Counted from the first letter of the stretch, positions 31,796 to 43,499 are shown. The stretch: 64,000 bases of DNA from Conchocele bisecta (GCA_029237695.1 CM055273.1:58083968-58147967), one strand, 5' to 3'. Notes: generated by a model not told the origin, from the letters alone. Program-made: numbers and translations.

Positions 31796-32096
31796 AAATC
31801 TTTAAATGTAGGTAGTTTTTCATCAATAACAAAAAGTCACCCTCCCCTTTCTATTTTATGGAATTCCAACAGTAGGGGATTCAACATAGCTCCCGTGTCA
31901 AATTCCCATCGGACAATCGTTTTTCGCAATCAAATCATTATGTGATGAAATTTCATCAAACAAAATTGGGGAGGGTTATTTTGTTATCGATGAAAAGGTA
32001 AGTACATGTATGAACATTTAACTAGTTCATGGATTTAATGCGGAATTATGCATTAATGGCCATAAGCATTTCGGCAGTAAAACGAGGAAGAGACGT
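31796..32096. mobile_element. F7-related element lacking its left TIR
   Basis: CATCAATAACAAAAAGTCAC, ATTCCCATCGGACAATCGTT and GATGAAATTTCATCAAACAA match 57520-58030. It ends CGGCAGTAAAACGAGGAAGA. Confidence 0.65.
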
Positions 32097-32165
32097 AGTT
32101 CGTTCACACACGTTAAACAATACAATCTGCTCAGATCAGGATATGCACTGTTCGACATGCCGTCA

Positions 32166-32554
32166 ATAATTCCAGCACAAAATTCTTTACACAATTCCCT
32201 AACATTTGATTGACCCGTAGCAAGTCTATGTCCAAAATTTATATCCCAGTAAACTCCCACGCCGAACCACTTTCCGTAACCGTGAGGTGCAGTTAAAATA
32301 ATTCTTAAGAAAACGGAACATTTTCTTGATGAATTTATTTCAAATGCTGGAATTATAAGGAATGAATGGCCTTTTTGTGGAATTTATCGGGATATAAACT
32401 TGGAAAAGTCGCGGGAATACTGGACGAGGCCTTAAAAAATTACAATTTTTTTTTTTCGAAAAGTGTAATTTTTAATCGCTTCGTCCAGTATTCCCGCGAC
32501 TTTTCCAAGTCTATACCCCGATAAATTCCACAAAAAGGCCATTCATTCCTATAA
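32166..32554 (-). mobile_element. F5 element with a hairpin loop
   Basis: Standard tail and head. The loop at 32435-32480 holds TTACAATTTTTTTTTTTCGA and AAAAGTGTAATTTTTAATCG. Confidence 0.88.
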
Positions 32555-32627
32555 TGAAACACCGGCCATGCATCCATCTCACAGGTACTATGCATGTAGG
32601 TCGTTTATCATGCTGCATGAGTGTGCT

Positions 32628-32694
32628 GTTCGATCATGAGTTACACTGCTCACAGTCCCATGCGACCCATTTTTTCCAGTCACAGCCACATATG
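32628..32694 (+). repeat. F3 right-end fragment
   Basis: GATCATGAGTTACACTGCTC and TTCCAGTCACAGCCACATAT. Confidence 0.55.
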
Positions 32695-32721
32695 TTTGTT
32701 AATGGCTTTTTGGCTCTACAC

Positions 32722-32900
32722 ATTCGCCTGCGTCAATCTTGCCAAGATTATCAACGTATCGGAACATCTATTTGCAAATGCCAGCTCGCAAACAAACAGT
32801 TTGATTTGCTGAGCCTGTGCTGTATCACAGCTCAGGCTCAGCCAATCAAGCTGTTTGAATACAATAATAGGTATTGGTAAAATTAGTGCAGGCAGTAGTG
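32722..32900. mobile_element. F10 TIR element
   Basis: It starts CGCCTGCGTCAATCTTGCCA. The stem is GAGCCTGTGCTGTATCACAG, and it ends near GTGCAGGCAGTAGTGTATG. Confidence 0.78.
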
Positions 32901-33564
32901 TATGAAACCAAATGTTCAGTTGATGAAAAACCGGTTTTCTCAGGGCATTACCCAATAGTTTCCCGTGATGAATGGCCACAACAACAACACGTGACGTCAC
33001 AATGGGATTATGCCGAAGCGTGTCGACAGGCAATTGGTGGAAAGTAATTGGTTTTACTGTTCTCAATCTTCGATTACGGGATGTAGAATGGTGTCCCAGT
33101 CCCGCAAGTGACATTGATTGCTATATCGCCGCGCTTTTGAACAAACCTAAGGTTTAAGCACACCAAATCAAGATGTTGATGCGCGGAGTAGCATAAAGTA
33201 GTCCGTAATAAAATAATCCAGATAGTTTAGCCCAATTCGTCATAGCGTGATTGGTGGCCGGCGTTCCCCGATTTATTTTTGCATTTAAAATTTGAAAGTC
33301 AGAATGCGAAAACACGAAATGTTCGTGTTTTCGCATTCTGACTATCTTTTAATATTAGGGTCCCATCTATTAGGAACAAACTGTATATTTCTATATTTAG
33401 ACAGTTTACAGTAGTTTCAAGACATACAATTTACTATTAATAAGAGCAAACGGACTGGGCTACACGTTTTAACAACATATCCATATATACAGTCCTTCCC
33501 AATTACTTATTGTATGAGCATGTACTAAAATGGTGGTATAATAGCGGTATACATGACTGTTACT
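32901..33564. other. unassigned DNA with one short hairpin
   Basis: 33296-33343 is a hairpin of GTCAGAATGCGAAAACACGA and its complement. Outside it, frames on both strands lack motifs. Confidence 0.5.
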
Positions 33565-33670
33565 AGGTATAACATTATTTTTGAAAGTCTTGTTCTACAT
33601 GTATTTGCTCTATACTATAGTATAGAGCAAATACTTGTAGAACAAGACTTTCAAAAATAATGTTATACCT
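33565..33670. repeat. 106-bp near-perfect palindrome
   Basis: AGGTATAACATTATTTTTGA is answered by TCAAAAATAATGTTATACCT at the far end. The arms are 53 bp with one mismatch and no loop. Confidence 0.92.
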
Positions 33671-33756
33671 AAAAATAATGTTCAATATAATCCTTTTGCA
33701 CTGTCCGGTGAATACAGACAAATTGACATGCCAAGATCGGGCCATCGAGTAGTCTC

Positions 33757-33853
33757 TTTCACGAAACCTGCCCAAATTTTACGGCCGTATAAACAATGCA
33801 AAAACAATATTTTAGAATGAGCCTTCTTTTTATTTCGTGAAATTTGGTCAAAA
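33757..33853 (+). mobile_element. F7 left-end fragment
   Basis: TTTCACGAAACCTGCCCAAA through TTTATTTCGTGAAATTTGGT is the F7 left arm with internal loss. It stops abruptly at an F5 sequence. Confidence 0.75.
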
Positions 33854-34131
33854 GGCCTCGTCCAGTATTCCCGCGACTTTTCCAAGTTTATATCCCCGAT
33901 AAATTCCACAAAAAGGCTATTCATTCCTTATAATTCCAGCATTTGAAATAAATTCATCAAGAAAATGTGTTTATTTTCCGTTTTCTTAATAATTATTTTA
34001 ACTGCGCCTCACGGTTACGGAAAGTAGTTCGGCGAGGGAGTTTACTGGGATATAAATTTTGGACAGAGACTTGCTACGGGCCAATCAAATGTTAGGGAAT
34101 TGTGTAAATATTTTTGTGCTGGAATTATAAT
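33854..34131 (+). mobile_element. F5 element lacking its left foldback arm
   Basis: It begins inside the foldback at AAAGGCCTCGTCCAGTATTC and continues to the normal end TTGTGCTGGAATTATAA. Confidence 0.85.
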
Positions 34132-34469
34132 GGCATAACGTCTCAGTGTAAACACAACTAACAGGCGTTATATACATACATGTATGTAGAACAAAAATAT
34201 ACAATAGCCGTTAGTTATACATAATATATTTTACATTATGTTTGACACATACTAACAATATTTATGTGAACATTTTAACCTAAACGCTTGGACACCTTAT
34301 GGTGATATATTATATTCACAGCATGTGATAAACAGGGCATACACTTTGTAATGAAGATAAGACAAATACCTCATTGGAATTTGATCAAATAAAATAAAAT
34401 AGAGCAATTCTTTAATATAGCATAGTTGCAGTACAATTCAGCCTACAAGACACATACATATTACTAATA
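34132..34469. other. unassigned AT-rich DNA
   Basis: Part of it may be a heavily eroded F11 left half; I cannot support more. Confidence 0.35.
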
Positions 34470-34664
34470 ATGTATTACCAAAATGGCTATAATGTAATAA
34501 ATTCAGTGTATAATAATTATGCATACTTTATAATCATCAAATATATGCAGTCGTTAGTCCTATATGAAAGAATGCATTTCTGAAAAAATAAATGATTACT
34601 CCCTCAAAGTATACCTAGCTAGATAAGTATGCTTAGCAATTTTGGTGAAATCGGCTACAGGTAT
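34470..34664. mobile_element. F11 right half
   Basis: ACCAAAATGGCTATAATGTA, CATCAAATATATGCAGTCGT and the end TTTTGGTGAAATCGGCTACA are retained; the left TIR is not recognisable. Confidence 0.7.
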
Positions 34665-34814
34665 TATACTTGTCATAGTGTGACAGCTCTGAGCTCTAGG
34701 CCCTGCGAATCTCTGCGACTCCGCTGTGACTGCCCTGGTCGCACGACCGGGAGAATCGCAAGCCGTCGCAGCCCAAGTGTGCCTTTAGCACATACCCACT
34801 CAGTAGGCACAACA

Positions 34815-35200
34815 TGTTCTTTATATCAGATACATCATCTGAGACATTTTCTAGCATATAAACTTAATTCACCATTACCCCACGTACTGATTGGTATTAT
34901 TATACATTTTATATCAGATGTAAATTTCTACACTGATATCAGGGGCGATAACCGTGTTTCCTTAAAATGTTAACAGACATACTAGTTATTATCTGTACTT
35001 ATATTTTGATGTACAATGATCATACTTTATAATCTGTCGAAAATGTTATTTTTTTCAGGTGACGCATTTAATTAGTATAAATAATGAAAATGTAGTATGC
35101 CTCATTGCATATGAAAATAGCCTGATACCACCGCGCGACACTATCAGTGAACTATTTATTACTAAATGATTATATCTGTATAGCCGGCACTTGCAATCTT
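34815..35200 (+). repeat. F12 repeat, longest copy
   Basis: It contains CAGATACATCATCTGAGACA, GGGGCGATAACCGTGTTTCC, TTTTTCAGGTGACGCATTTA and CTGATACCACCGCG. The last part is also present in the inverted copy at 38200-38560 but not at 30475-30755. Confidence 0.7.
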
Positions 35201-35699
35201 TAGTACTGGTGGAATGGTGACACAAGTACAGTATACACTTTTATAATTCCTATAAAGAACATTCTGTGCCTACGGAGTGGGATTGTACCTTTACAGACAC
35301 GTTCTCGACACAGTGCCTTAAACTGCCAACACCAATATGGTGTAACGCTTTTTTATCAGTATATTTACACAATAGCATGTAATTATTAACTGGTATGCAT
35401 TATTAACACGTGCGTGCATCTTGTAATATCGTGCTCCCAGTGGAATGTTAATAATTGACGATTCTTGTTCAGACAAACGCGTTTATAATGCATCGGAAGC
35501 GACCCATTTATTCATTTGACATAATCCACAAGCGTATCAACTTTGTCGGTTTGCTTTTGGTAGGCATTTACCGGGTCAGTGGAAGAGCAGGGCTGACTCC
35601 ACGGGGAGTCAGTCCCATAAATCCACTGACCCCTTCAATGTCACAAAATGTTCAGTCTTACTTTGCTGAAATACAGTTACTAGAACTTACAGCTCGGGT
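35201..35699. other. unassigned DNA
   Basis: A small stem, GGGCTGACTCCACGGGGAGT, lies near 35588. Nothing else is recognised. Confidence 0.4.
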
Positions 35700-36430
35700 T
35701 TTTTTCTGACTTCACACACGAACGATTGCTTATCATTTACATCGTTTTCACATATTTTCGTTTTTATAATTAGAAAACGATGTTTTCGGTGGTTTAAACG
35801 AACAAAACATCGTTTTATAAAAGCATCGTTTTCTATAAAATAAACAAATAAAACGATATGTACACGGCACGACATGCTTTGAACAAAACGGCACAACAGG
35901 GGCCCGTTTCCCTAAACTTCGTACGACTAAAATGTTCGTAAGTGCAAATGAAGGATCATCTAGAAATTTCAATTGATGGATTTACATTTATTGAGCATAG
36001 GCTGCATATGCAGCCTATGCTCAATAAATGTAAATCCAATAATTGTTAACAAGAAAACATTGTTAATGTGATATTTACAGACTATCATAATGTTGCACTT
36101 CCGAACATTTTAGTCGTACGACGTTTAGTGAAACGGGCCCCAGGCGTTTAACTAGCCGGGAGCAGAGTATTTAAATATATCTGACGTTTTCACATACAAA
36201 CAAATCTATTCGTGCTCCATTTAAACATGATATTTCAATATACGAGCGAGTGTCCTACCGTGGTTGAATACTGTCACACACACTGTCGGCGGATATGGGT
36301 GGAGAATCGTACGACGAAAAATGTACAGCGACGGTTTTCTTAAAGGTTCCCAAACGAAACAAAGGTAAACGAATAGAAAACGCACTGAAAATGATCGTCG
36401 TGTACAACATTATGCATAATCAAAGCACTG
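35700..36430. repeat. F14 repeat split by an F2 element
   Basis: The left part (AAACGATGTTTTCGGTGGTT, ACGATATGTACACGGCACGA) stops at GGCACAACAG. The right part resumes CAGGCGTTTAACTAGCCGGG and runs to TGATCGTCGTGTACAACATT. Confidence 0.6.
35899..36142. mobile_element. F2 foldback element nested in F14
   Basis: It runs from GGGGCCCGTTTCCCTAAACT to TTTAGTGAAACGGGCCCC, with CAG on both sides. The stem GGCTGCATATGCAGCC is perfect. Confidence 0.9.
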
Positions 36431-36779
36431 AAAGTACTGCCACCAGAGCCTGTGATAAGGAACGGACATATAGCATGTGACGTTTTCTACTTAAATGCTT
36501 TAACAGCAATTATAACCATTGTGTGTGTTAAATTATTTCCTAAGCCACTATAATACCCTTATTTTGCAACGTTTAACTAAGCTATATTGCCTAGTGTCGT
36601 GTATATTTTTGTGAATATTTTCAGATATTGTTTACATTCAACCCGTTCTAGAGATCGTCTCAGTACTTTCAGTACTTTGATCTACTGTATGCTACAGTTA
36701 CCGCCTTTGTTCTAACTTTAGACGACAGCGCGTTGCAAAACTGTTGCAACTGACAGCCAGTTGCAAAACTGCTTGCTGA

Positions 36780-37030
36780 AATAAACCAATCGGAGGCAAC
36801 CATGTATGAAAGGTTATATCCGCCACAATGCTATGTGACTTGATGCTTGCGTGCTGATGACATTACAACTTACATTCATGTTATTTCATTCGTCATTTGT
36901 ATTTATTACATTTGAAATCTGCTCGTTGTAATTGTATTTGTCTTTCTTACATGTCCATTCTGCTCATTGCTTTGTTCATTCGTCTTATTTACATTACAAC
37001 TATTGATACGTCCTTATTCGTGTCCCTGTT
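36780..37030 (+). repeat. outer left arm of an inverted duplication
   Basis: TGTGACTTGATGCTTGC, ACATTACAACTTACATTCAT and ACATTTGAAATCTGCTCGTT recur as the reverse complement at 39130-39400. Confidence 0.65.
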
Positions 37031-37369
37031 TTATTGCACTAAGCATTTGCAATAGAAAGTAGGAACAAGCACTTAGCACTTTAAATAAGGCCGGAAGCAG
37101 CAAGGACAAAGCCGCAGGAAGTAAGCATAACGCCACAGTCCGAAAGCGGAAACCCGCAAGCAGAAAGCATCAAGTCACAAGCAGAATGATGCAAGCAATA
37201 TATTGGTTAGTAGTGCCTCATTATGACGCCAGATGGCACTGCTGTCAATGTTAGGAATCCTCCGACTAATAAATAATAGTACGAGATGTGACTGGCTGTT
37301 TGAGGCACATCTCCAATGCCGGTGTTGATGTAAGATTTCACCTACAAATGATCACAGTATGGGTTAGAA
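37031..37369. other. unassigned DNA
   Basis: Contains short GCAAGCAGAAAGC-like words; no gene recognised. Confidence 0.35.
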
Positions 37370-37700
37370 GACACCACGTAGCTTTACTATACACTTTAAC
37401 CGAATCCCATCCAATAAGGTCAGTCTCTCCTGCTTTCACTATTCGTATGGATGTTGTGGGACCTATTTGTACATGACCTGCAGCCGGTCAGTACTGGTTC
37501 TGCATGAATTAAACAATAGCTTCACTTACTCCTAAGACAGAAATATCCAACCTCGTCATGTTCCCCAATATTGTTTACATTTTTTGTTGGCCACGGAAAC
37601 TATGTTTACATCACATGACCATCATGTTCCTCAAGTGAAACTGGGTAGTAATGGATCAAGATTTGCAAGAATACTGTGTCAGTGACCGCAAAACACCCGC
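37370..37700 (-). repeat. F6 repeat
   Basis: The reverse complement matches 22860-23235: CACTATTCGTATGGATGTTG, CCAACCTCGTCATGTTCCCC and CCTCAAGTGAAACTGGGTAG. Confidence 0.7.
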
Positions 37701-37969
37701 ACGATTCATACCGGACTACTTTTACCGTCTTGACGATTTCGCACCATTTGTTATTATCTAACCTATATTAACTAAATTGCATATGTATGCATGGTGTTTG
37801 ACTTACTAATGTGTTTTATACATACATGTATCCTCATAATTAAATTACATGTACGTAATTGAAAACAATCACATTGTTATAGTAAGTTACACATATGGAA
37901 ACTTACACAGGATGACTGTCAAACTGGCCCGTTACCGATGCAAACCAATAACCGTCCGGGATCAGACTA

Positions 37970-38150
37970 AGGTGGGCCACCACCATTGATTTTCCCTAAA
38001 AAACTAACCTGTTACCACACATTTTGCTATTCTCTGCCACTTTCATTTTTCTTATGGATGTTGTGGGACCTAATTTCCAATAACCTGCACCCATTCTGCT
38101 CTGGATCTTGACTAATTAAAATATATATTTAATTATTGTTGAAGCTGGGG
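37970..38150 (+). repeat. uninterrupted copy of the F5-array host repeat
   Basis: GGTGGGCCACCACCATTGAT continues directly into CACACATTTTGCTATTCTCT and TATGGATGTTGTGGGACCTA, which shows the empty site of the insertion at 6914-7697. Confidence 0.7.
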
Positions 38151-38199
38151 TCCCATCTAGTATGTACACACTTTTCTTTATGTAACTTAAATAAGTGTA

Positions 38200-38560
38200 T
38201 AATTGCAACTAGTCAACCACTTTTAAAAATTACGAGTGCCAGCTACACAGATATAATTATTTAGTAATAAGTAATGTACTCATAGAGACTCGCGGTGGTA
38301 TCAAGCTAGTTCCATATGCAAGTGATGCAGTATTTTTAAATTATTTATATCAACTAAATGCTGAATAAATATTTGTATCGACATATCATATAGTATGGTA
38401 TTGCACATCAAATAATAAATAAATGGAATAAATAGTTGCTTCCGTTATCATTTTAAGGAACCACGGTTATCGCCCCTCATATCAAACTGGCATTTCGCGT
38501 TTGATATACAAAGTATAATAATGTCGATTAGTACGTCTGGTAATGGTAATCATTTTGACA
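38200..38560 (-). repeat. F12 repeat
   Basis: GGAACCACGGTTATCGCCCC, CGCGGTGGTATCAAGCTAGT and AGATATAATTATTTAGTAAT are the complement of words in 34815-35200. Confidence 0.68.
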
Positions 38561-38643
38561 GAAAAATGTCAGATTGAAAGCATAAAGAAAAACATGTCTC
38601 CCTATATTATAACCTGGCATGTACACTCTAGGTTTAAGGTTAG

Positions 38644-38872
38644 AAAAGGGGTGTTTTTAACACCAGTTTTTCAGCATATTTGAAGCATTTAAAAGAAAAC
38701 ATTGAGCTTGTTTGTCACGTGATGTAAACCGAGTTTCCGTGGCCAAATAATGTAAACAATATTGGGGGACATGACGAGGTTGGTCCCATAACAAACATAC
38801 GAATAGTGAAAGTAGGAAAGACTGGCTGGGATTCGGTTAAATTATACAGTAAAACTATTTGGTGTCTTTTAA
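38644..38872 (+). repeat. F6 repeat
   Basis: TTTTTAACACCAGTTTTTCA, GTAAACAATATTGGGGGACA and ACGAATAGTGAAAGTAGGAA match 22860-23235 in direct orientation. Confidence 0.7.
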
Positions 38873-39129
38873 CCTAAACATGGCGCAACAGAAAAGGCGG
38901 CATCAATCTACATCAACATCGTTTGGGACATGGAACCAATTTAGAGAGCAACGCATTGTAGGATGGGTACCAGCATATTAAATCATTTTAGGGATAACTA
39001 TTTTAAGTTTTAGCAGCGCACCTGGCGTCATAATAGTTGTTCCCAAATTACTGTTGCAATTGTTGTTGTCAAGGGGCGTGGCTTATCGAGGTAACAAAAC
39101 GCATGGCAAAACAGCGATGCAATAATCAA

Positions 39130-39400
39130 TAATGGAACTCCGGATGTCACTTAGAATGTAATCAACACAAACGCATTGAAACAGTGCGAATGAATAAATC
39201 ATCAAGCCAAATGCACATGCAATGTAGACTACAACCAAGAAGATTTCAAATGTCACAAACACGAATGACTAATAAAATAACATGACAGTAAGTTGTAATG
39301 GCACCAGTCAGCAAGCATCAAGCCACATAGAATTGTAATAAGACTGATAGAACTTAGAATGTCATCAGCAAGCAAGCATCAAGCCTAATATAATTATGGT
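39130..39400 (-). repeat. outer right arm of an inverted duplication
   Basis: AAGATTTCAAATGTCACAAA, CATGACAGTAAGTTGTAATG and GCAAGCATCAAGCCACATAG pair with 36780-37030. A further partial duplicate, GCAAGCATCAAGCC, lies at about 39370. Confidence 0.65.
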
Positions 39401-39697
39401 GGATAGTACCTTCCATAACCATGTTGGGCGACTTAGTTTTTTCTGTAATTTGGACCAAATTGTCGTTATCCGTGACCGGTGAAAATAATCATTGTCTGAT
39501 TTCAGCGAATTTCGCGTTCTTCATTCCAATTATCACTAATTATTAAATTTAAATCCCACGACGCATAGTAAATATAGCAGCTTCAGTGATTATGTTTTGC
39601 AAACAATCTGCCGACTTTGGGGCATTTGGAAATGTAAGAATACACCATGGGCTGAAGTCGTTTTGTCTTGATTTGGACGGAGATCGTCCTATAACCA

Positions 39698-40001
39698 GTA
39701 GCCTATTTCACCAACATTGCAAATTATACTTATCTAACAAAGTATACTTTGAGGGAGAAATTTTCAATTTAAAGATAAATTTATTAATTTCTATTATACT
39801 GAATTTATTACATTATCACAGCCATTTTGGCTATGATAATGTAATACATTCAGTACAATAATTCTGCATACTTTTAATCATCAAATATATGCCGTCATTA
39901 TTCTATATGACATAATACATTTCGGGAAAAATAAATGATTACTCCCTCAAAGTATTCTTTGCTTGATAACTATACTTTGCAATTTGATGAAATCGGCTAC
40001 A
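39698..40001. mobile_element. F11 TIR element, full length
   Basis: It runs from GTAGCCTATTTCACCAACAT to GATGAAATCGGCTAC. The central long stem is built on ACTGAATTTATTACATTATC. Confidence 0.88.
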
Positions 40002-40019
40002 GAGCGAATGCTTTGGTAA

Positions 40020-40200
40020 AATCTATTATATTTTGCTATTTTTGAAGGTGAAAACGATATTTTAGTTTAAATTGCCGGCTTTTAACTATTTAAACGCCTG
40101 TCGTTTGTTCAATTCATCGTGTTGACGTCTTTTCAACTAGAAAGTGATGAACATTAAAACGATGTGTAAACGATAGGCAATCGTTCGTTTTCGGAACTAG
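40020..40200. repeat. F14 degenerate repeat
   Basis: AACGATATTTTAGTTTAAAT, CTATTTAAACGCCTGTCGTT and AACGATGTGTAAACGATAGG. Confidence 0.5.
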
Positions 40201-40258
40201 GAATAATTCCGGGCTGTATATTTACCTAGTTCAATCTCATACACGCACTACATATATA

Positions 40259-41400
40259 TATACTGAAAGGATAAAGTTACGCAGGGTAAACATTTGAGGT
40301 GATTTAAAGTGATGTGTTTGCTGTTTTTTACAATATTTTATATGAGTATTAAAAAAACATCTTTAGTCAACACATTACCAAAATGGCACTACGTTTTGAC
40401 CGATAATTCATTAGTAATTGAATCACAATTGACGGTATGACGGTATTGTCAGTATCTCGTATGCCCCCTCGCGCATCTGTCACAGACCTGATTCTCATGT
40501 GCATGGAATTCATCAGTGAATTTATCTTTCTTATTGGGATATTGTTCCACTCTTCCAACAATGTAGTCCTTAGTTGGTCGAGATTAGAAGGGGTATACAC
40601 GACGTCGACCGTCCGGACGAAAAAGAGTGAATCGGGACTCATCTGTGAAAAAGACTTGTCTCCATTGCCTCATTATAAATCGTCTGGGAGCATGTGCCGC
40701 CAACCAAGCTATACGACGCGCGCAACGTGCACGAGTGAGAGGCAGACCAAAGTAGGGACGACGTGCTCGCAGACCAACCTCGCGCAATCGATTTCTGACA
40801 CTTTTGGGGTGAATGTGGCGATCATGATTGCCTACAGTGTTAATAGCGGTTTCAGTGGCAGTAACGTGGCGATTACGTAGGTGGGCGAGACGAATAGCCC
40901 TGTCTTGACGTCGCGACGTTACGCGCGGACGTATCTCGGTCGGTCGGCAACCCTTCCGGTCTCTCTCAGACGACGGACAAGACGTTCTAGGTGGAAACAT
41001 TCATACCGAACTGCATAGCAACCTGCTGTTGCGTTTGACCTTCCATTAGCAATGCAATAGCCTGACCCCTCTGATCTTCCGTCAGACGTACCATGATTGT
41101 GAGAGCTATACATTCAGTGTAAATAGCGGAAAACAATGTGTATACCTCAAGCGTATCAAGTGGTATGACAAACTGTTTTGACGAACTTATCATCACCATG
41201 CTGCACTTGTTTTTGGCTTTTTATCACTTTCTCTATGTGGTACGGCGCATTACACGGTTGAGTAAATTTAGGCACCGGTTTGGGTGCACAGTGACCAAGA
41301 TAGTCGCCAGTCGCCTGACCGGTTTTCATAATTTTAGGCCAAGCATTTAAATAATTATTGCGTATATTGTTACCCTTCGTTTCTTTATCCTTTCAGTATA
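40259..41400 (-). mobile_element. Tc1-like DNA transposon, internally deleted
   Basis: The TIRs are 31 bp (40259-40289 and 41370-41400). They read TATACTGAAAGGATAAAG followed by (T/A)(T/A)ACG(C/A)AGGGTAA, with three mismatches, and are flanked by TA repeats. The length, about 1.14 kb, is short for a Tc1 element (typically about 1.6 kb), which matches the missing part of the transposase. Only this copy is seen in the window. Confidence 0.9.
40367..41094 (-). pseudogene. Tc1-like transposase pseudogene
   Basis: Reading from 41094 down, the N-terminus starts MVRLTEDQRGQAIALLMEGQ and carries a helix-turn-helix (TQQQVAMQFGM, then LVRRLRETGRV). The frame shifts near 40995 and again near 40930. It continues with RVTSRRQDRAIRLAHLRNRH, the second DNA-binding half, and the catalytic start QVFFTDESRFTLFRPDGRRR, which holds the first Asp of the DDE/D triad. 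After the arginines the sequence jumps to the C-terminal PSNLDQLRTTLLEEWNNIP and SVTDARGG, so about 80 residues with the second and third catalytic acids are absent. The protein therefore cannot catalyse transposition, but the TIRs could still be mobilised by a related enzyme. The plus-strand frame at 40437-40880 is its antisense shadow. Confidence 0.9.
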
Positions 41401-42751
41401 TATATGTATAAAGTTTTGCCGATGGACGTAAAGAATATCGACTGGTCAAAATTGTCAACATGCGAAGTCTGATCTAGATCTAGTATTTAAATGTGCAAAC
41501 GTATCTAATCGTCCGTAAATGTGATAGAATTTCAAGAGCTGTTGGTCGCAATCATGATAAATGTTATGGAATTTCAAGTACTAGGCTGGACGCAAATCAA
41601 ATGTATGACTTGTTCGCCGGCAGCCGGTGAATGTGATTGAATACGTAATGCATTGTGTCTCGTGACGTTACTAGAACGCGCCATTACGTCACCAGACCAG
41701 TCCACAACAGTCGCACTGACATTTTGAAATTGATGCGGCTGCATCACGCGACGATTACTGCGGCCCCGGAACATGTATGTGTAAATCAGCTGTTTGAATT
41801 GAGCAGATTATCAAAGTACCGAAAGTACTGCATACATGTATATGCTCCAATTATACGATATTTCAGATGGAAATGTAACAATAACGTTCGACCATGTCCA
41901 GCCGTGGGTAAACGTTTGCCGTGGCACTCGGGAGTTCCCTCGTGCCACGGCAAACGTTTACCCACGGTTGGACGTTGTCGAACCTTATATTCGCAATGCA
42001 ACTTTTGAATTGTTCGCCGGCCGATGGTGAATGTGATGGAATTTGCAGAGCTACACATATCGCATTGAAACTTTGTGAATTTTCGCTGGCCAACCATTAC
42101 CGTGATGGATTTCATAACCGACAGCTAGGAACCCCTATTTATTCTAATGGTCTCACAGTCGCGTAATAATGCACGACAAATCACACACCACTCTATATTA
42201 ATTTCCTTTGACAATGGAATCAGTTTATGGCTAAACCATTAGCCCGGTGTCTGATTTCACGAAACTCCATAAATATCTAGGGATTCACTCTCGCTTTTCC
42301 ACACCGTTAATATAACACCATGACAGTGAAATGCTGCTAAACCGGGCATCACTAGCTAACGCGAAGTCAATACTTTTGATATTGTCAACAGTCAAAGTAA
42401 CATTTTCTGGAAACATGAAATATGTATTTCCGAGTAGCTGTGACTGGAGAAATGAGGATTCAGAGCTTCACATTTTTATTTAAAGAGTACTATACCCCCA
42501 GATTTCAAATTCAATGCGTATTTTACTTTCATAAAACATAAAACAAATTTAAAAAATCATTTATTTGAGCTGTAACGTTTTGCAGCTCAACTAAGTAAAT
42601 TTTCAACTTTATCACAGTATTTTCACTACTCAATTTGAAACCTCAATGCGTATTTTCACATTGCTGTGAGTATTTTGTACTCCCATGTTTGATAATAAAT
42701 GTGTATTCAGCTAAATAAGTGCATAAACTCTGCCAATACGCACCTTATCTG
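41401..42751. other. unassigned DNA with one long foldback
   Basis: TTGTTCGCCGGC and GTGATRGAATTT words recur between 41520 and 42110. The foldback is listed separately. F1 and F3 remnants may lie at 42331-42356 and 42434-42462. No gene is recognised. Confidence 0.45.
41884..41984. repeat. 101-bp foldback
   Basis: AGCCGTGGGTAAACGTTTGC is followed by GCAAACGTTTACCCACGGTT. The arms extend outward to GTTCGACCATGTCC and GGACGTTGTCGAAC. Tight loop at GGGAGTTCCC. Confidence 0.88.
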
Positions 42752-43056
42752 GAGCATTTTCACCAACATTGCAAAGTATACTTATCTAGAAAAATATACT
42801 TTGAGGGAGAAATTTTCAATTTAAAGATAAATTTATTAATTTTTATTATACTGAATTTATTACATTATCACAGCCATTTTGGCTGTGATAATGTAATAAA
42901 TTCAGTATAATAATTCTGCATATTTTTAATCATCAAATATATGCAGTCGTTAGTTCTATATGAAATAATGCATTTCGGGAAAATATATGATTACTCCCTC
43001 AAAGTATACTTTGCTAGACAAGTATACTTTGCAATGTTGGTGAAATCGGCTACAGG
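42752..43056. mobile_element. F11 TIR element
   Basis: The left end is diverged (GAGCATTTTCACCAACATTG). The right end is GTTGGTGAAATCGGCTAC. The central stem around CAGCCATTTTGGCTGTGATA is perfect. Confidence 0.85.
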
Positions 43057-43157
43057 TGTCATTTCAATATGTCTACGATATATATACGATATAGTATCGG
43101 GGTTCTATGAATATAATTGTTTTTTCTTTGACAAGTAAGTAATTTTAAGCAATTATA

Positions 43158-43208
43158 AGCCTTATTTAAGCCACGGCTTAAGCTGAGCCGTGGCTTAAAT
43201 AAGGCTTC
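43158..43208. repeat. 51-bp hairpin
   Basis: AAGCCTTATTTAAGCCACGG is mirrored by CCGTGGCTTAAATAAGGCTT. Confidence 0.82.
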
Positions 43209-43499
43209 AACTGGCAAGTTGCTTATTTGCTAAACAAACCGAATGTATGTAGCATGGCCCTATACTACGTATATGTCTAAGGCTCAATTGAAAGGTATGT
43301 CTTATTATGCATACTAGCAGCCGGATTTTAAGCTATCATTCCGTAATTTAGCAATGGACTTAAATTACATTTTCCATTGTTCACAAGCCAAAGTGTTGTT
43401 ACGGTACAAATTCCACATTTCCACTGGTCATTGTCTGACCTTGAACCACTTGAACAAGTGCAATCAAACCGCAATTGCACTGTATGTTTTTCTGATAGT
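43209..43499. other. unassigned DNA
   Basis: Nothing recognised. Confidence 0.35.

Noticed and set aside
40437..40880. 147-codon plus-strand open frame
   Set aside because: It is antisense to the Tc1-like transposase, which explains its length.
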